A stretch of DNA of 64,000 nt from contig MU856877.1 of NCBI GenBank assembly GCA_033296705.1, positions 1 to 64,000 on the forward strand. Direction: 5' to 3'. The DNA is from Chaetomidium leptoderma (taxonomy: Eukaryota; Ascomycota; Sordariomycetes; Sordariales; Chaetomiaceae). The number at the start of each line of letters is the position of its first letter. The first letter of the stretch is position 1. Under the pieces are notes generated by a model. The model ran no database searches. It had not been told where the DNA came from and saw only the letters and a list, made by a program, of their open reading frames with translations. Made by a program: the position numbers and the translations under genes. Shown piece after piece: positions 1-10,096 of the stretch.

Positions 1-36
<36 letters not shown>

Positions 37-55
37 GGGGGGGGGGGGGGGGGGG
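1..55. repeat. Near-pure poly-G tract at the window edge
   Basis: The first 55 bases are all G except one A at position 36. Nothing telomere-like (TTAGGG) is present. It may be a real homopolymer or an assembly or sequencing artefact; the sequence alone cannot decide. Confidence 0.9.
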
Positions 56-711
56 TGCGCTGGCTGGGGTTGGGTTGAAATTATGACAGGGCGTTTTTAC
101 TGGGGGGGAAACGCTTCCCGTGCGTGAGAGGATGAAGCGAAACCCCCCACGCGGGTGTAAGATGGTTGGAGTTTTTTCGATCGATCTAGAGGCGCCGCCG
201 ACCTTAGCAGGGTGGCTTGGTTTTTACTAATAATTCCACGACGCTTTAATGAATAGAGAAGTTGGTTATGTTATGTTAGTTCAAGAGGGAGGGTTGCTAG
301 GGGATACCAACATTTTTAGAGGAGCTGATGTGGGGAGAGAGAAAGAGGAAAGGAGGACAGTAGGTATCATTACATAAGGAGAACCAGACTCTTCAGGGGA
401 ATGCGATGTCTATAATAATTTCGGACAGATGAAGCCCGCTTAACCAGGATTAACAACACGCTATTATTTACTAGACTTCGGCCCCACGGGAACCTTGATT
501 GTTAGTTAAGGTAGTTGATATATTATTGTAGCTACAAAACTCTCACAAAATGGAGGAGGGTATCCACGACACGGTCCTATTGATCCGGCTCCTGTTCATC
601 AAATGCCCTTGTTGCTCCGAGTACCCATCTTTCCTGGCGCCTAACGCCCATCCACCTGATAACATTACATGAACCCCTGGGGCAGCCTTGGCTGGTTGGC
701 TGGTTCATCAA
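56..711. other. Non-coding stretch, no gene seen
   Basis: This AT-richer stretch has no convincing reading frame, splice pattern or RNA gene. It lies beyond the decayed repeats that follow the 3' end of the Shg1 gene and could hold intergenic sequence or the edge of a gene outside the window. Confidence 0.5.
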
Positions 712-1200
712 GTCGAGGCTTTAGCCACGACTTTTGGGGGCCATCTCAACTGCCGTGCTAGTTACCCTCGAGCCCAAATCCTGGCTCAGGCTTGATCCCA
801 ATCTTGGTCCTGTCGACGAGACACGCTTCTTCCGCGCCGGCTGCGGCGGGAGTGGCTGACATCCCGGCTCCGCCCATGGCCACGAACCCGGTTCCTGGCT
901 CAGGCTTGATCCCAATCTTGGTCCTGTCGACGAGGCACGCCTCCTTCGCACCGGCTGCGGCGCTGGCTCCAACCATGGTCACAAGCCCGATCCTGATCCC
1001 GGCCCCGGTCTTGGCCCGGTTGAGACGGCCCGCTCCTGTAGCACCACCTGGGGCGGTAGTGAATGCCGCGCTGGCTCCGCCCAAGGTCAGGGGCCTAGTC
1101 TCTATGCCGGCCCCGGACGTGGCTCCGTTGAGGGGCCAGGGTCTCTTCATGCCGGCTGCGGCGGTAGCAGCTGTCAATGCCTTGTATAGTAGAGGGGGTG
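712..1200. repeat. Decayed tandem copies of the Shg1 RS-domain 3' end
   Basis: The 24 bases at 712-735 match 1201-1225, which hold the stop codon and last codons of the Shg1 gene, with one missing base and a few transitions. Further degenerate units built on the same CCGATCCCGGTC...CGCGCCGGCTGCGGCGG theme begin near 789, 904, 987 and 1098; the 789 and 904 units are almost identical and 115 bp apart. Open frames run through the block on both strands, but they are repeat-born and lack a credible start or domain, so I do not call them genes. Confidence 0.7.
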
Positions 1201-1210
1201 GTCGAGGCTT

Positions 1211-3861
1211 CTAGCCGCGACTTCTGCTCCGTCTCCGGCTGTCGTGCCTCGTGCGCCCATGGTCCCTATCCCGATCCCGGTCCCGTCGAGACGACACGCT
1301 CCTATCGCGCCGGCTACGGCGGTAGTGGCTGTCTCGGTCCCTATCCCTGTCTCTGTCTCGGGACCGGTCCCTGTCGCGCTCACGGCTTCTTGACCGGCTG
1401 CGGCGTCTTGTGTCGCGCCGATCACTACCACGATCGCGAGAACGGTCACGCCTGTCGCGATCCCTGTCTCTCGGCCGATCGCGATCGCCGTCGTAGCGAT
1501 CACCACCGCGATAGTCCATGCGGTCTCGCTCTCGGTCTCTATCTCGATCACGGTCCCGGTTGCCGGGTTGATAGCGATCGTGGTCCTCCGGTTCGCGCCA
1601 GCGCTTGAGATCCGGCGTCCTGTCTCCGGGGCGACGGTCGTCGATTCCGGGGACGGGCATGCCCGTCTCCCGGGCCACTTTTTGGGCAGCGAGGTAAGCT
1701 TTGGCTTCCTGCTCGCGCTTCTTGACCTCGGCCTGCTTCCAGGCCTCCTTCTCGGTGTGGTTCAAGCGGGAGGGAGGCCGGGCAGCGGTTGTGGGCGAGC
1801 GGGAGCGGCTCCTGGGGCGCCGCTCCTTGTCCTGGTCTTCCTCCTTGACCTTGACCTTGTCTTTTTCTTGGTCCTTCTCTCGGCCTTGGTCACGGTCACG
1901 CTCGCGGCTGCGTTCTCGTCTGTCACGAGGATCGCGATCTCTAGAACGCGAGCGGCTCCTATCTCGGCGGCCGAACCGTAGCCGGGAACGAGAACGATCA
2001 CGCCGCTCGGTCCGGGGGCGAGGTGAGCGACTGCGGTCACGGGCGTCACGGCGTCGGGAGCGGCTTCTATCCCTCCTGTCGTCTGCCTTGGCTGTTCTGG
2101 GACGCGAACGGCTCCGTTCTCGCCGGTTCACCCTGGCGCGAGACGCACTGCGATCTCTGCGCTCGTCTTTCCGGTCGTCCTTCCGGTCATCTTTGCGGAC
2201 AGATGAATCATCGCGACGGTCGTGGCCACGGTCATCCCGGCGGTCGTCCCGACGATCATCTTTCCGGTCCTCTCTTCTGTCTCGGAGCCTTGATCGGCTC
2301 CTCCGACGGGAGCGACTCCGCTCACGAGGCCGTGGAGAACGTGATCGAGGATCCCTTCGTTTGCGGTCGTCGCCCCTGGATCGGCTCCTATCCTTGGCGC
2401 GGTGAGTCCGAGAACGGGGCGAAGGACTCCTACTCCTCCGCCTCTCAAGCTTGACCTCCGGTTCCTTGACAGTGGCGGAAGGCCTAGCATCCTTCACATC
2501 CTTCGACTCCTTCGTCTCCTTGACCTCGGCGGGCTTCTTGGCCTCTACGGGCTTCTTGGCCTCGACTGGCTTTTTAGTCTCGACTAGCTTCTTGGCCTCT
2601 GCCGGCTTCTTGGCCTCAACTGGCTTAGATTCTGAGACCTTGGGTGCCGACCGCTGAATAGGGTCTATAGCAGAGGCAGGCTTCGCTCTCTTAGGCGGAG
2701 GAACCAGGCTTTCATCGATCTCCATCTCCGGCTGCTTTGTCGCAACGCGCTTGCTTTCCCGAAGGAGGTCGGCCAGCGCTTCTCGCTCGAGTCGCTCATG
2801 ATCTTCTTCGGTAAGCTTCTTCTTGACGTCCCCGGACCGGTCTTCAGTTGGAGGTTTTTGTCTGCTGTCGCGGCTCTCGCGCCGGTCCCGACCCCGTTCC
2901 CTCTCCCTATCCCTATCCCTGACCCTGTCTCGCTCCCTCGACCGATCTCTGGGGGTGCCTCTGTAGCTATCATAGCCACGTTCACGATACAGATCCCGGT
3001 CTCTGTCTCGGTCGCGGCTTCGGTCCCTGTCCCTCCGGCTTTCGCGTTCTCGGTCTCGCTCTTTTTCTCGTTCCCGCTCTTGTTCCCGCTCCTTCTCGCG
3101 ACGTTCACGACGTTCCTTGTCTCTCCGCTCATCCTCCTCTCGTTCCTTCTTTCTCCGCTCTTCCCGAGCAGCCCTTTCGGTCTCCCGCCTTTTTGTATCT
3201 TCCCTCGCTTTGATCTCGCGCTCGAGTTGTCGCTTCTTCTCCTCGACCGCCCTGAGTTCGGCTCGCACGCGCTCTCTCTCGGCACGGCGGGCGGCCGTCT
3301 CGGCGGCATATTCCTCATCAGTCTTTGCGCCGCGCGCCCTCTCTTCTTCGGCGGCCTCGTCGCCGATCTCGGCGCGACGTAATTGGCGGATGTGAGCCTC
3401 GATGGCGCGGCTGTCGATCAGAGCGCTGATAACCCCCTCTGCTTTCTGGTAGACACCGCCGCGGTCGAGTGCGCCATCAATAAGGGCTGCAGCCTTCCCG
3501 CGCTCGAGAGTCAGAAGCTGTGTAGGGTTACGCTCGACTTCCTGCTCGGCGACCTCGAGGATGGCTTTGGTGACTTGCGCTTCGTAGTCCTGGGTGTGTG
3601 TCAGTTATTGGGGGTGGGGAAGAGGAATTTGGAAAGGATAAAAAGAAAACATACGCTGGCCTCAAATTCCTCCCACACTTGTTTGCGAATCGCATCGTAG
3701 CCGCCCTTCTTCTTGAAGGTGTGTGCAAGACCCTCAATTGCAGTGCGTGTCGCAGATGGCAGTGGCAGGTCGGATGCCTTGAACTTCTTAGGAACCGGCA
3801 ACCCAACTGCATCTGCCTCTGGATTGGCCGCCGGCGCCGAGGACTCCACGGCGGCGGACAT
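1211..3861 (-). CDS. COMPASS complex subunit Shg1/BOD1-like protein with RS-rich tail
   Basis: Two exons (3861-3655 and 3589-1211, intron GTATGT...CTGAC...CAG, phase 0) give 861 residues. Residues about 27-130 form the Shg1/BOD1 helical domain: FKASDLPLPSA, then KKGGYDAIRKQVWEEFEAS continuing across the intron into DYEAQVTKAILEVAEQEVE. Family members belong to the Set1/COMPASS histone H3K4 methyltransferase complex in the nucleus. From about residue 165 the chain is a charged coiled coil (RE/KE/RD) followed by long Arg-Ser, Arg-Asp and Lys-Pro-Ala repeats, which resemble splicing-factor RS domains and suggest an RNA-processing link; that is inference. The repeated codons make long open frames on the opposite strand (for example 1701-2405), which are shadows. 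The start is the first ATG before the conserved domain. The locus name is inferred from the domain only. Confidence 0.85.
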
Positions 3862-4537
3862 GATCGCGGCTGGTGAGGGCGATGTGGTTCGTGATCGGAT
3901 TACCGACGAGAGCGGCTGCGCGTGCTATTGGAGTGCAGAAAATGCACTGACAGCAACGCGAAAGGTGCAAGTGAGGTTATTCAGGTCATTTCCAATGCGA
4001 TCGGGTTGCACATAGTTCGTACGCAGAAAGAAAAGCGCTGCTGGAAGTGGAATGCTCAGAGGGTCGAAGCCCATCAAGTTGAGCCACGCGATGCCGGGAT
4101 CCCATCAAGCAAATGCAAGCCGCGTTTGAAGGCCCGCTCAAAGATTTGGGTGGGGCACGCCAGACGCTTGGCTGGCACGGCTGGACAGGGGCTGGCATGC
4201 AAGGTCGAGCTCACCAAGCCACAAGTCACACCCGCCTCACCCCACTGAAGCAGGACGCACGGCGCACAGGGCACCAAAGGTGGCTTGCCAATTCGATGCA
4301 GCGGCCGACCGATTGCCCGCAAACCACGGCAACGTCAGATCACGAAGCTCTGAGCAGCCGAACAGCTCACACGCCAGGCGCCAATCCCACTCTCTCGACC
4401 CAGAACCGAGGCGCCAGAGAGGGGCGAATTGATTTCCGTACCTCGGACGTCCCGACGAATTCTCCGCCTCAACCGAATTCCCCGAGCGAATAAAGTTCGA
4501 GACGAGTCACGAACCACCAAACCAACCAACCTCCAAA
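3862..4537. promoter_or_regulatory. Divergent promoter region, Shg1 / complex I-type gene
   Basis: The two flanking genes are transcribed away from this 676-bp region. CCAAT pentamers occur at 3992-3996, 4288-4292 and 4381-4385. The open frames here have no splice logic or recognisable domain. Confidence 0.5.
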
Positions 4538-4908
4538 ATGGTCAGCAGAGTCGTCTTCTGGACCGGCTTCGGTACGTCAAACACCCAATTACCCCTCTAG
4601 AACCCCCCGCCATACATACAACAACCCCACCTAACCCCCGCCCCCCCCCCTTCTTAGGCCTAGTCGTCCGCTTCTGGCAACTCGGCATCGAGATGCGGCC
4701 CTTCTTCAACCGCAAGTCGCTGTGGGCGTACCCCCTGTTCGGCAGCGTGGGCGCGAGCTTCGGGTACTGGATCCAGGGCGTGGACGAGCGGCAGACCAAG
4801 ATGCTGCAGGACCGGAAGCAGGCCATCCTGGAGAAGCGGGCGCGGCGGGCGGAGCGCGAGGCCAGCAGCGCCGACGCGGCTGCCGCGCCGAGCGTCGTTG
4901 TTGCGTGA
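4538..4908 (+). CDS. Small mitochondrial inner-membrane protein, probable complex I accessory subunit
   Basis: Exons 4538-4571 and 4658-4908 join in phase 1 (GTACGT...TTAG, with a C10 run before the acceptor) to give 94 residues starting MVSRVVFWTGFG. The chain has an aromatic amphipathic N-terminus (VVRFWQLGIEMRPFFNRKSL), one membrane segment (about residues 33-52, YPLFGSVGASFGYWIQG) and a basic coiled-coil tail (RKQAILEKRARRAERE). This layout fits the small single-pass accessory subunits of fungal NADH:ubiquinone oxidoreductase (NUUM or 6.6-kDa class). Which subunit it is remains uncertain. The first exon is too short to be seen as an open frame by itself; the ATG is chosen because it gives the conserved MVxRVVFW-type start and correct phase. 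The frame extends upstream of the intron acceptor, but that extension is intronic. Confidence 0.65.
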
Positions 4909-5365
4909 GAGAGAGAGAGAGAGAGGAAATGCCCTGCCTGGCTAGCTAGTCTAGCTAGCCTAGCTAGGATGGATGGATGGATGGATAGAGTCCCGTGGGA
5001 TGGGGGGGTGTGAAGGGCTGAATGGGTGTATGAGAGGCGGGCTTGGAGAGAGCGAGTAGACTTGACTCCCTTGGGCCTTGGTCATGTCATACGCGGCAAG
5101 GATCTTAGGACACACATTAGGCAGGCTGTGGATGGATGGCACGCTAGATTCGGTGTACAAAAATATTTTGATTCCCTACCTAGAGATGAGCCACCCTGCT
5201 AGATGGATTCTAAGAGTTGCAAAAGACAAAGCGCCTTCCCCCCCCCCCGACGAATCCTCGAGATTAAAAATCTCGATCTGGTTTAGACCAGCTAGCTACT
5301 GTGCCTCCCTCAACGTAAATGAGATGCACTCGCCCACCATCTCTCCACTGAACCCCCTAATCACC
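4909..5365. repeat. Convergent intergenic region with GA and GGAT microsatellites
   Basis: This is the 3' side of both neighbours. A (GA)n run starts right after the stop codon (about 4907-4924) and (GGAT)n lies at about 4967-4985. A C8 run occurs near 5240. No gene is apparent. Confidence 0.7.
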
Positions 5366-6819
5366 TCAATCAATAAGGGGGTCCTCCTGCTTCCTCAGCA
5401 GAGCCAGGATGGCTTGTGCCGGGGAATTGCCGCCGCCGCTCTCAAACTCGGTGATGACACCCGTGATGTATTTGTCATGGGTGTTGTCAAACAACAACCG
5501 GAAGCAATCCGCCGTGTTCCTTTCAGGGTCAATCTCGTTGTACGTGAGCGAGTCGACCGACACGCGGTCTCTGTCAAAGTTGATTGTCTCACAAAGAACA
5601 ATCACCTTGACGCCCGCATTCATGGCGGCCATGGCTACGTCTGCGGTCCCTGATGGTGCATGGAGGGAGCCGTTGGCAAAGATGGCCTCCCCGCCAAGGA
5701 ATGCGTTGGACGCCGCAGCTACCTTGGGCCGCAAGCCGCCTAGGTTGGGTGAATAGAGCACGGGGATGCCCGCCTGCCGTAGTGTCTCTGCAAGCTCCTG
5801 GCCGCCGCGGTCAAACGGATCGTCGATGACGGTGACGTCAAAGGACTTGCCGTCGTGCTTGGCCTCGAGAAAAGTCTTTTCAACGAGCCGATGGCGACCG
5901 TATGTGATAATTGTGTCGCCCTCGTTGATCGACTCGGCCGCATTCCGGGCGATGGCGTCCTCGGCCAAGGTAATCCGCTCGATGATTAGAGAGTCGATCC
6001 ACTCGAGCAGGTCCTCCTTGGCTTCGTCCTCAGCTGTGTCGATATCAAACTTGTTGACCCTCCCCTTGAGCAGTCTGATGGCATTGCCCATAGCAAAGCA
6101 CATCGGCCTGCACTCGGTCAAGTACTCGATTTGGGGGTTCAGGACGTGTGGGACAAAGTGCCGTGAGAGTGAGTTCCCCTTGGGTGTCTCGTACGACTCG
6201 ATTACCTGGCTGCTGTCAGCGGGGTTGCGCATTGCATGCCGCATAACCGAGGCGACACAACACTAACCTTCCTGAATGCCAAAAGAGTTGCCCTAAGACG
6301 GGAGATGCTGTCGTTGAGGAAAAAGGTAGCCATCTGCTGGCCGACTGCCAGGACGGCAGGATGCACGTCCTTGTTCGCGTGGGATGTCGGTATCCGCTTC
6401 GCCATTGGCACATGGCTGAAGCACTCGGGGATGCCACTCCTGACGTCTTTCTCAGTTGTTGGCACCGATGGCCGTCGGCCGCTGACCGAAGAGCGGTGCG
6501 CGCCTTTGTTCTGGGCCTGCTGCCCGTCCTGCTTCCCCTTGCCCTTGCCTCCTTTCGCATCCGCCGCAGCGCCCTTTTCTTGTGAAGGTGGCGCTATCGC
6601 TGCGGAAGCTCGGGCGTCCTTCACCTGCGCACGTCTAGCTGCCTTCTCGGCCTTTGCCTTGGCTTTTAGCTGGGCCGCAGTGAGCTTCTCTGTGTTGGCG
6701 GGGGCGGGGGCGGCCACGGTTGGATTGGCAGGAGCCAGCGTGTTCTTCGTTCCGTCTTGTGCTGCCGGAGGAACCCCGCTCGAAGCCCCATTAGGGGCCC
6801 CGTTGGTCTCGGCCGCCAT
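5366..6819 (-). CDS. Translation initiation factor eIF2B subunit delta
   Basis: Exons 6819-6268 and 6205-5366 (GTTAGT...CCAG, phase 0) encode 463 residues. The first ~150 residues are Ala/Lys/Pro-rich and low complexity, as is usual for eIF2B delta N-termini. The rest is the regulatory-subunit fold shared by eIF2B alpha/beta/delta: LAFRK joined to VIESYETPKG at the splice, ITYGRHRLVEKTFLEAKHDGK, VTVIDDPFDRGGQELAETL, and FANGSLHAPSGTADVAMAAM. eIF2B is the cytosolic guanine-nucleotide exchange factor for eIF2 and the target of eIF2-alpha phosphorylation in amino-acid starvation control (yeast homologue GCD2). An in-frame upstream ATG (MSHNTKHLV) would add 13 residues; 6819 was kept because the family N-terminus is variable. 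No defect seen. Confidence 0.93.
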
Positions 6820-7560
6820 CGTCTCGGAATTAGGTACCAGATGCTTTGTGTTGTGACTCATGTGAGGCTGATGAGGGGCGGTTCGTTGATTGCGTGGGAT
6901 GAGGGGCAGAACGTGCTGCACTGCGTTTTCCGAATCGCGAATTCCCTCTATACCCTTGGGAAACCAACCAGAATGGAATACTTGTTTCTGCAAAGGCGGG
7001 ACTTCGTTCTAAGGGACTTCGGGGAGTGTTGCGTGGTCCAAGTGAAATTTGACTCTTTGGTTTGGAATTGGGGAATTGAGTCACAAAGCTCGTGCAATGC
7101 CGCAGCCTTGCACCCCGCGCCCCGCAATCATGCAGCATCGTTCCCAATCAGAGGGCACGGACCCTGCCGTACCATTGTTCTCGAAGCTCAAAGCATAACC
7201 CTGCATTCAGGAGCAGACATGTCGAGAACAAGTTTGTTAGTGTCTTACCAGCAACGGGAACGGGGGAGCTTTAGAGGTCGGCAACTTGCAGTCCAAAAAC
7301 CGGGGTGCACACCAACTCGTTCGCTACTTTGAAAGTTGCCAAAGGGTTCTCAGAGAAGTCATTGGCTCGTTTCCAACCCGGATTGTAACGCTTTTCAAAG
7401 TATTTTGAGATTCATGTTGGGAGTGATTTGTTCTAATCTAACACTGGCTCTATACCATTCATAATGCTAACCTCTTTCACAAGGCGAGGGAGGTCATTCT
7501 CGCATACATCGCCAAACCCCATTATATCGTACAACTTGTACAGCAATCATACAGCGGTCC
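6820..7560. other. Intergenic: eIF2B-delta promoter side and mtIF3 upstream-gene 3' side
   Basis: This 741-bp stretch lies upstream of eIF2B delta and downstream of mtIF3, both on the minus strand, so it should carry the eIF2B promoter and leader. I see no extra gene, RNA or repeat. Confidence 0.5.
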
Positions 7561-8463
7561 CTACTCCTCGCTAACACCCGGCTTCTCTGCCGCCGAGTTC
7601 GTCGCCGCGGCCTGGCCGGCCGGGGCCTCCGTAGTGCTTGCCTCGGTGGTGCCCGCCTCCGTCGCCGCACCCGCAGCACTGCCAGTCGGCGCATGCAGAT
7701 CTAGCAAGAGCGTGCCCCCCACGTCTCCCTCCCTAGCCTTGGTCTCCTTCGCCCCCGGCACCTCCGCGACGGCCGCTAGGAGAACCCTGAGGGCCTCCTT
7801 CGCCTCGTCCGCCGACGCCCGCCTCTTGTTCCTCTTTTTCAGATTCAACATGGTGACCTTGACATGGTAGCCCTTGGTCAGGAACTTCTTGAGCTGCGTC
7901 GTCTTGGTGCGCAGGTCGTGGGGCGCCATCGCCCAGTTCAGCTCCAGCTCCTTGGTCACTATCTTGGGGGCTTTCTTCTTGATGGCTTCCTTCTCGGCCT
8001 GCGCCTCCACCTCGGCCTTGCGGTCTGCGACGCGGCAGATCGGGTACTGCGGGCCCTTGTACGACGGGTCTGTCCTCGGGACGGCGAGGAGGACGAGGGT
8101 TTGTCGCGCCATGTTGATCTTTTTGAGGACTGCGCTTGTCTTTTGCGGCTCGGTCAGTTTGCCGTCGTCTTGGCGCAGTTGGACCCATGGGAAAACAATG
8201 TCGTGGTCGCGCAGCACGCGGTCAGCTACGGGAGGAGCGGTTCCTGGGCGAGGCCCATAATGGCGATTCTGGGCGGCGCGGTAGGTGGAAAAGGGTCGTC
8301 GTGACGACGAGGAAGATGACGGCGGTTGGAGGGGGATGGTTATGCTGGGCAGCAACAACCGCTGCAGCTGCAGTTGCCCTGGGCCTTCCAATGCCACTGC
8401 ATTGTTAATGAAGACCTTGCGGAGGGCGATGGCCGAGTTGAAGAGACATTTAGAAGCCTTCAT
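7561..8463 (-). CDS. Mitochondrial translation initiation factor IF-3
   Basis: A single exon encodes 300 residues. The N-terminus (MKASKCLFNSAIALRKVFIN, then SSSSSSRRPFSTYRAAQNRH) is a basic, Ser-rich mitochondrial presequence. The IF3 N-domain (VLRDHDIVFPWVQLRQDDGKL) is followed by the IF3-C domain (KIVTKELELNWAMAPHDL...LKKFLTKGYHVKVTMLNLKK). The C-terminal ~60 residues are an Ala/Thr-rich extension. Mitochondrial IF3 binds the small mitoribosomal subunit and keeps it free for initiation. An open frame extends upstream to 8673, but the ATG at 8463 begins the presequence. It lies head to head with IMP1, 282 bp away. Confidence 0.9.
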   Translation of the reverse strand: MKASKCLFNSAIALRKVFINNAVALEGPGQLQLQRLLLPSITIPLQPPSSSSSSRRPFSTYRAAQNRHYGPRPGTAPPVADRVLRDHDIVFPWVQLRQDDGKLTEPQKTSAVLKKINMARQTLVLLAVPRTDPSYKGPQYPICRVADRKAEVEAQAEKEAIKKKAPKIVTKELELNWAMAPHDLRTKTTQLKKFLTKGYHVKVTMLNLKKRNKRRASADEAKEALRVLLAAVAEVPGAKETKAREGDVGGTLLLDLHAPTGSAAGAATEAGTTEASTTEAPAGQAAATNSAAEKPGVSEE

Positions 8464-8745
8464 GGTGGCTTGACGAGCTGCAGAAGTGTCGGGCAAGCAA
8501 GACAAATAAATCCCGAGTAACTTTTTTTTAGTTCGGTAACTTCCATGGGAACTGGGAGTGAAGACGCGGGTTGATTGATTCTGATGCAAGACCCCTGCTT
8601 CTGATAGATTTTGACCAATCATGCGCTGAGTGCTGCAAGCTCTCGGCTTGGCAATCTCCCCAAGTTCCAGCATGTCATTGCACTCTCACTCACAAAACCT
8701 CACCACCACCACTACCACCGCCACCATGAACCGCTAACCTTCCCC
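8464..8745. promoter_or_regulatory. Bidirectional promoter of two mitochondrial genes (mtIF3 / IMP1)
   Basis: The only space between two divergent genes is 282 bp. A CCAAT pentamer is at 8615-8619, a possible site for the fungal HAP/AnCF CCAAT-binding complex that controls respiratory genes; the binding is inferred. Confidence 0.55.
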
Positions 8746-9527
8746 ATGCCCTCCATAACCCCCATCCTGCGCAGCCTGCTCAGGCCCACCAGGTCCCGAC
8801 TCACATCCAAATCAAACCACCCCCTCCCACCACAACCACAACCACAACCACCACCCCAAAATGGCCAGACACCACCACCACCACCACCACCACCACCCTC
8901 CTGGATAGGCCACCCCCTCCGCGTAGTCTTCAACACGCTCAAATTCGTCGCCTTCACCCACCTCATCTGGGAATACGTCATCTCCATGGCGCCGGCCTCG
9001 GGCCCGTCCATGCTCCCGACCTTTGAAGTGGTGGGCGAGTGGCTGCTCGTGTCCCGGCTGCACCGGCGCGGCCGCGGCATCGCGGTCGGCGACGTGGTGA
9101 CGTACAACATCCCCGTCAACGACGACGTCGGCGTCAAGCGGGTGCTGGGCCTGCCGGGGGATTACGTGTTGATGGATACCCCGCCCTCGGCTGATGGGGG
9201 GGCCGCGGCGGGAGGAGGGAGTATGATACAGGTTCGTTTCTTTTTTTTTACCTTTTCCTTTTCAGTTTCTTGTTTTTTTGTGACGGCTCGATAGATGGAT
9301 AGATAGATGGGTTTGTTGTTGCTGACCTCTATGAAAATCATCAGGTCCCGCAGGGTCATTGCTGGATCGTTGGGGATAATTTGGTGGCGTCGCGGGACTC
9401 GAGGTACTTTGGTCCGGTGCCGCTAGCTCTGGTCCGGGGAAAGGTCATTGCCACGATGAGGCCGTTTTCAGACTTCCGGTGGATTGCAAATACCATGCAG
9501 AAAGCAGACGGCCCAACGGAGGGTTGA
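8746..9527 (+). CDS. IMP1: Mitochondrial inner membrane protease subunit 1
   Basis: Exons 8746-9231 and 9345-9527 (GTTCGT...GCTGAC...CAG, phase 0) give 222 residues. It is a type I signal peptidase-family Ser/Lys protease: PASGPSMLPT carries the nucleophile Ser88, and DVGVKRVLGLPGD carries the general base Lys131; QGHCWIVGDN and SRDSRYFGPVP are the later conserved boxes. A membrane segment lies before the catalytic Ser (about residues 57-80). IMP1 works with IMP2 on the outer face of the mitochondrial inner membrane and cleaves sorting signals of intermembrane-space proteins. It is longer than usual for the family because of a Pro/Gln tract with a run of nine prolines (about residues 27-51) and a Gly/Ala-rich insert (about 147-160). 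Both are coded by simple repeats. Confidence 0.92.
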
Positions 9528-10096
9528 GACGGGGGCTTGGAACCTCCTCGACCATTTGTGTATCACAATTTCATCCCCGAGACACCAAAGCATCTTGCTC
9601 CAGCATGATCACCACGGCGGGAGGACCATGTAAGTCCACTTCAAAACGGCGGATATGTATCGGTTGTGTGTTCTAATTACATAAGTTTGGGACAGGCCAA
9701 TCCCATTCCATCGAGGCTGGCCGTGTTGGTAATGGGGTAAAGAAAGAGGCATCGCGGAAAGCCGCAGGGTATGATAGTAGCGTCGAGTTGTCCAGCATCA
9801 TCCGGCTCACTCATCTGCGCCATACAAAGGAAATACAAAGCCGAGCAGAAGTCCATCGAGAAACCATAACCCACAACCTCTCCTTCAAACAATCCTTCCC
9901 AATGCTCATCTGCAGTGTACACATCCATCCCCCTCCGAACCCGCAACTTCCGGCCCGTGTATGTAAACAATACTGACGCCACCAACTCCACGCCGCTCCT
10001 ATGCGCAATGAACAAGCCAGAAAACACCAAGAAACCCATGGGGACGAAGGGCAGGAAAAAAAAGCCCATGCCCTCATCAACTAGAGATCGAGGTCA
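9528..10096. other. Convergent intergenic region
   Basis: This is the 3' flank of IMP1 and VAC8. A 130-codon minus-strand frame (10069-9677) begins 27 bp past the VAC8 stop with an ATG and a hydrophobic start, but has no recognisable motif; it most likely lies in the VAC8 3' UTR. Confidence 0.5.

Noticed and set aside
1701..2405. 234-codon Arg/Ser-rich plus-strand frame
   Set aside because: It is the antisense of the Shg1 RS repeat; repetitive codons keep several frames open.
9677..10069. 130-codon minus-strand frame right after VAC8
   Set aside because: It lies in the likely VAC8 3' UTR and has no motif or separate promoter room.
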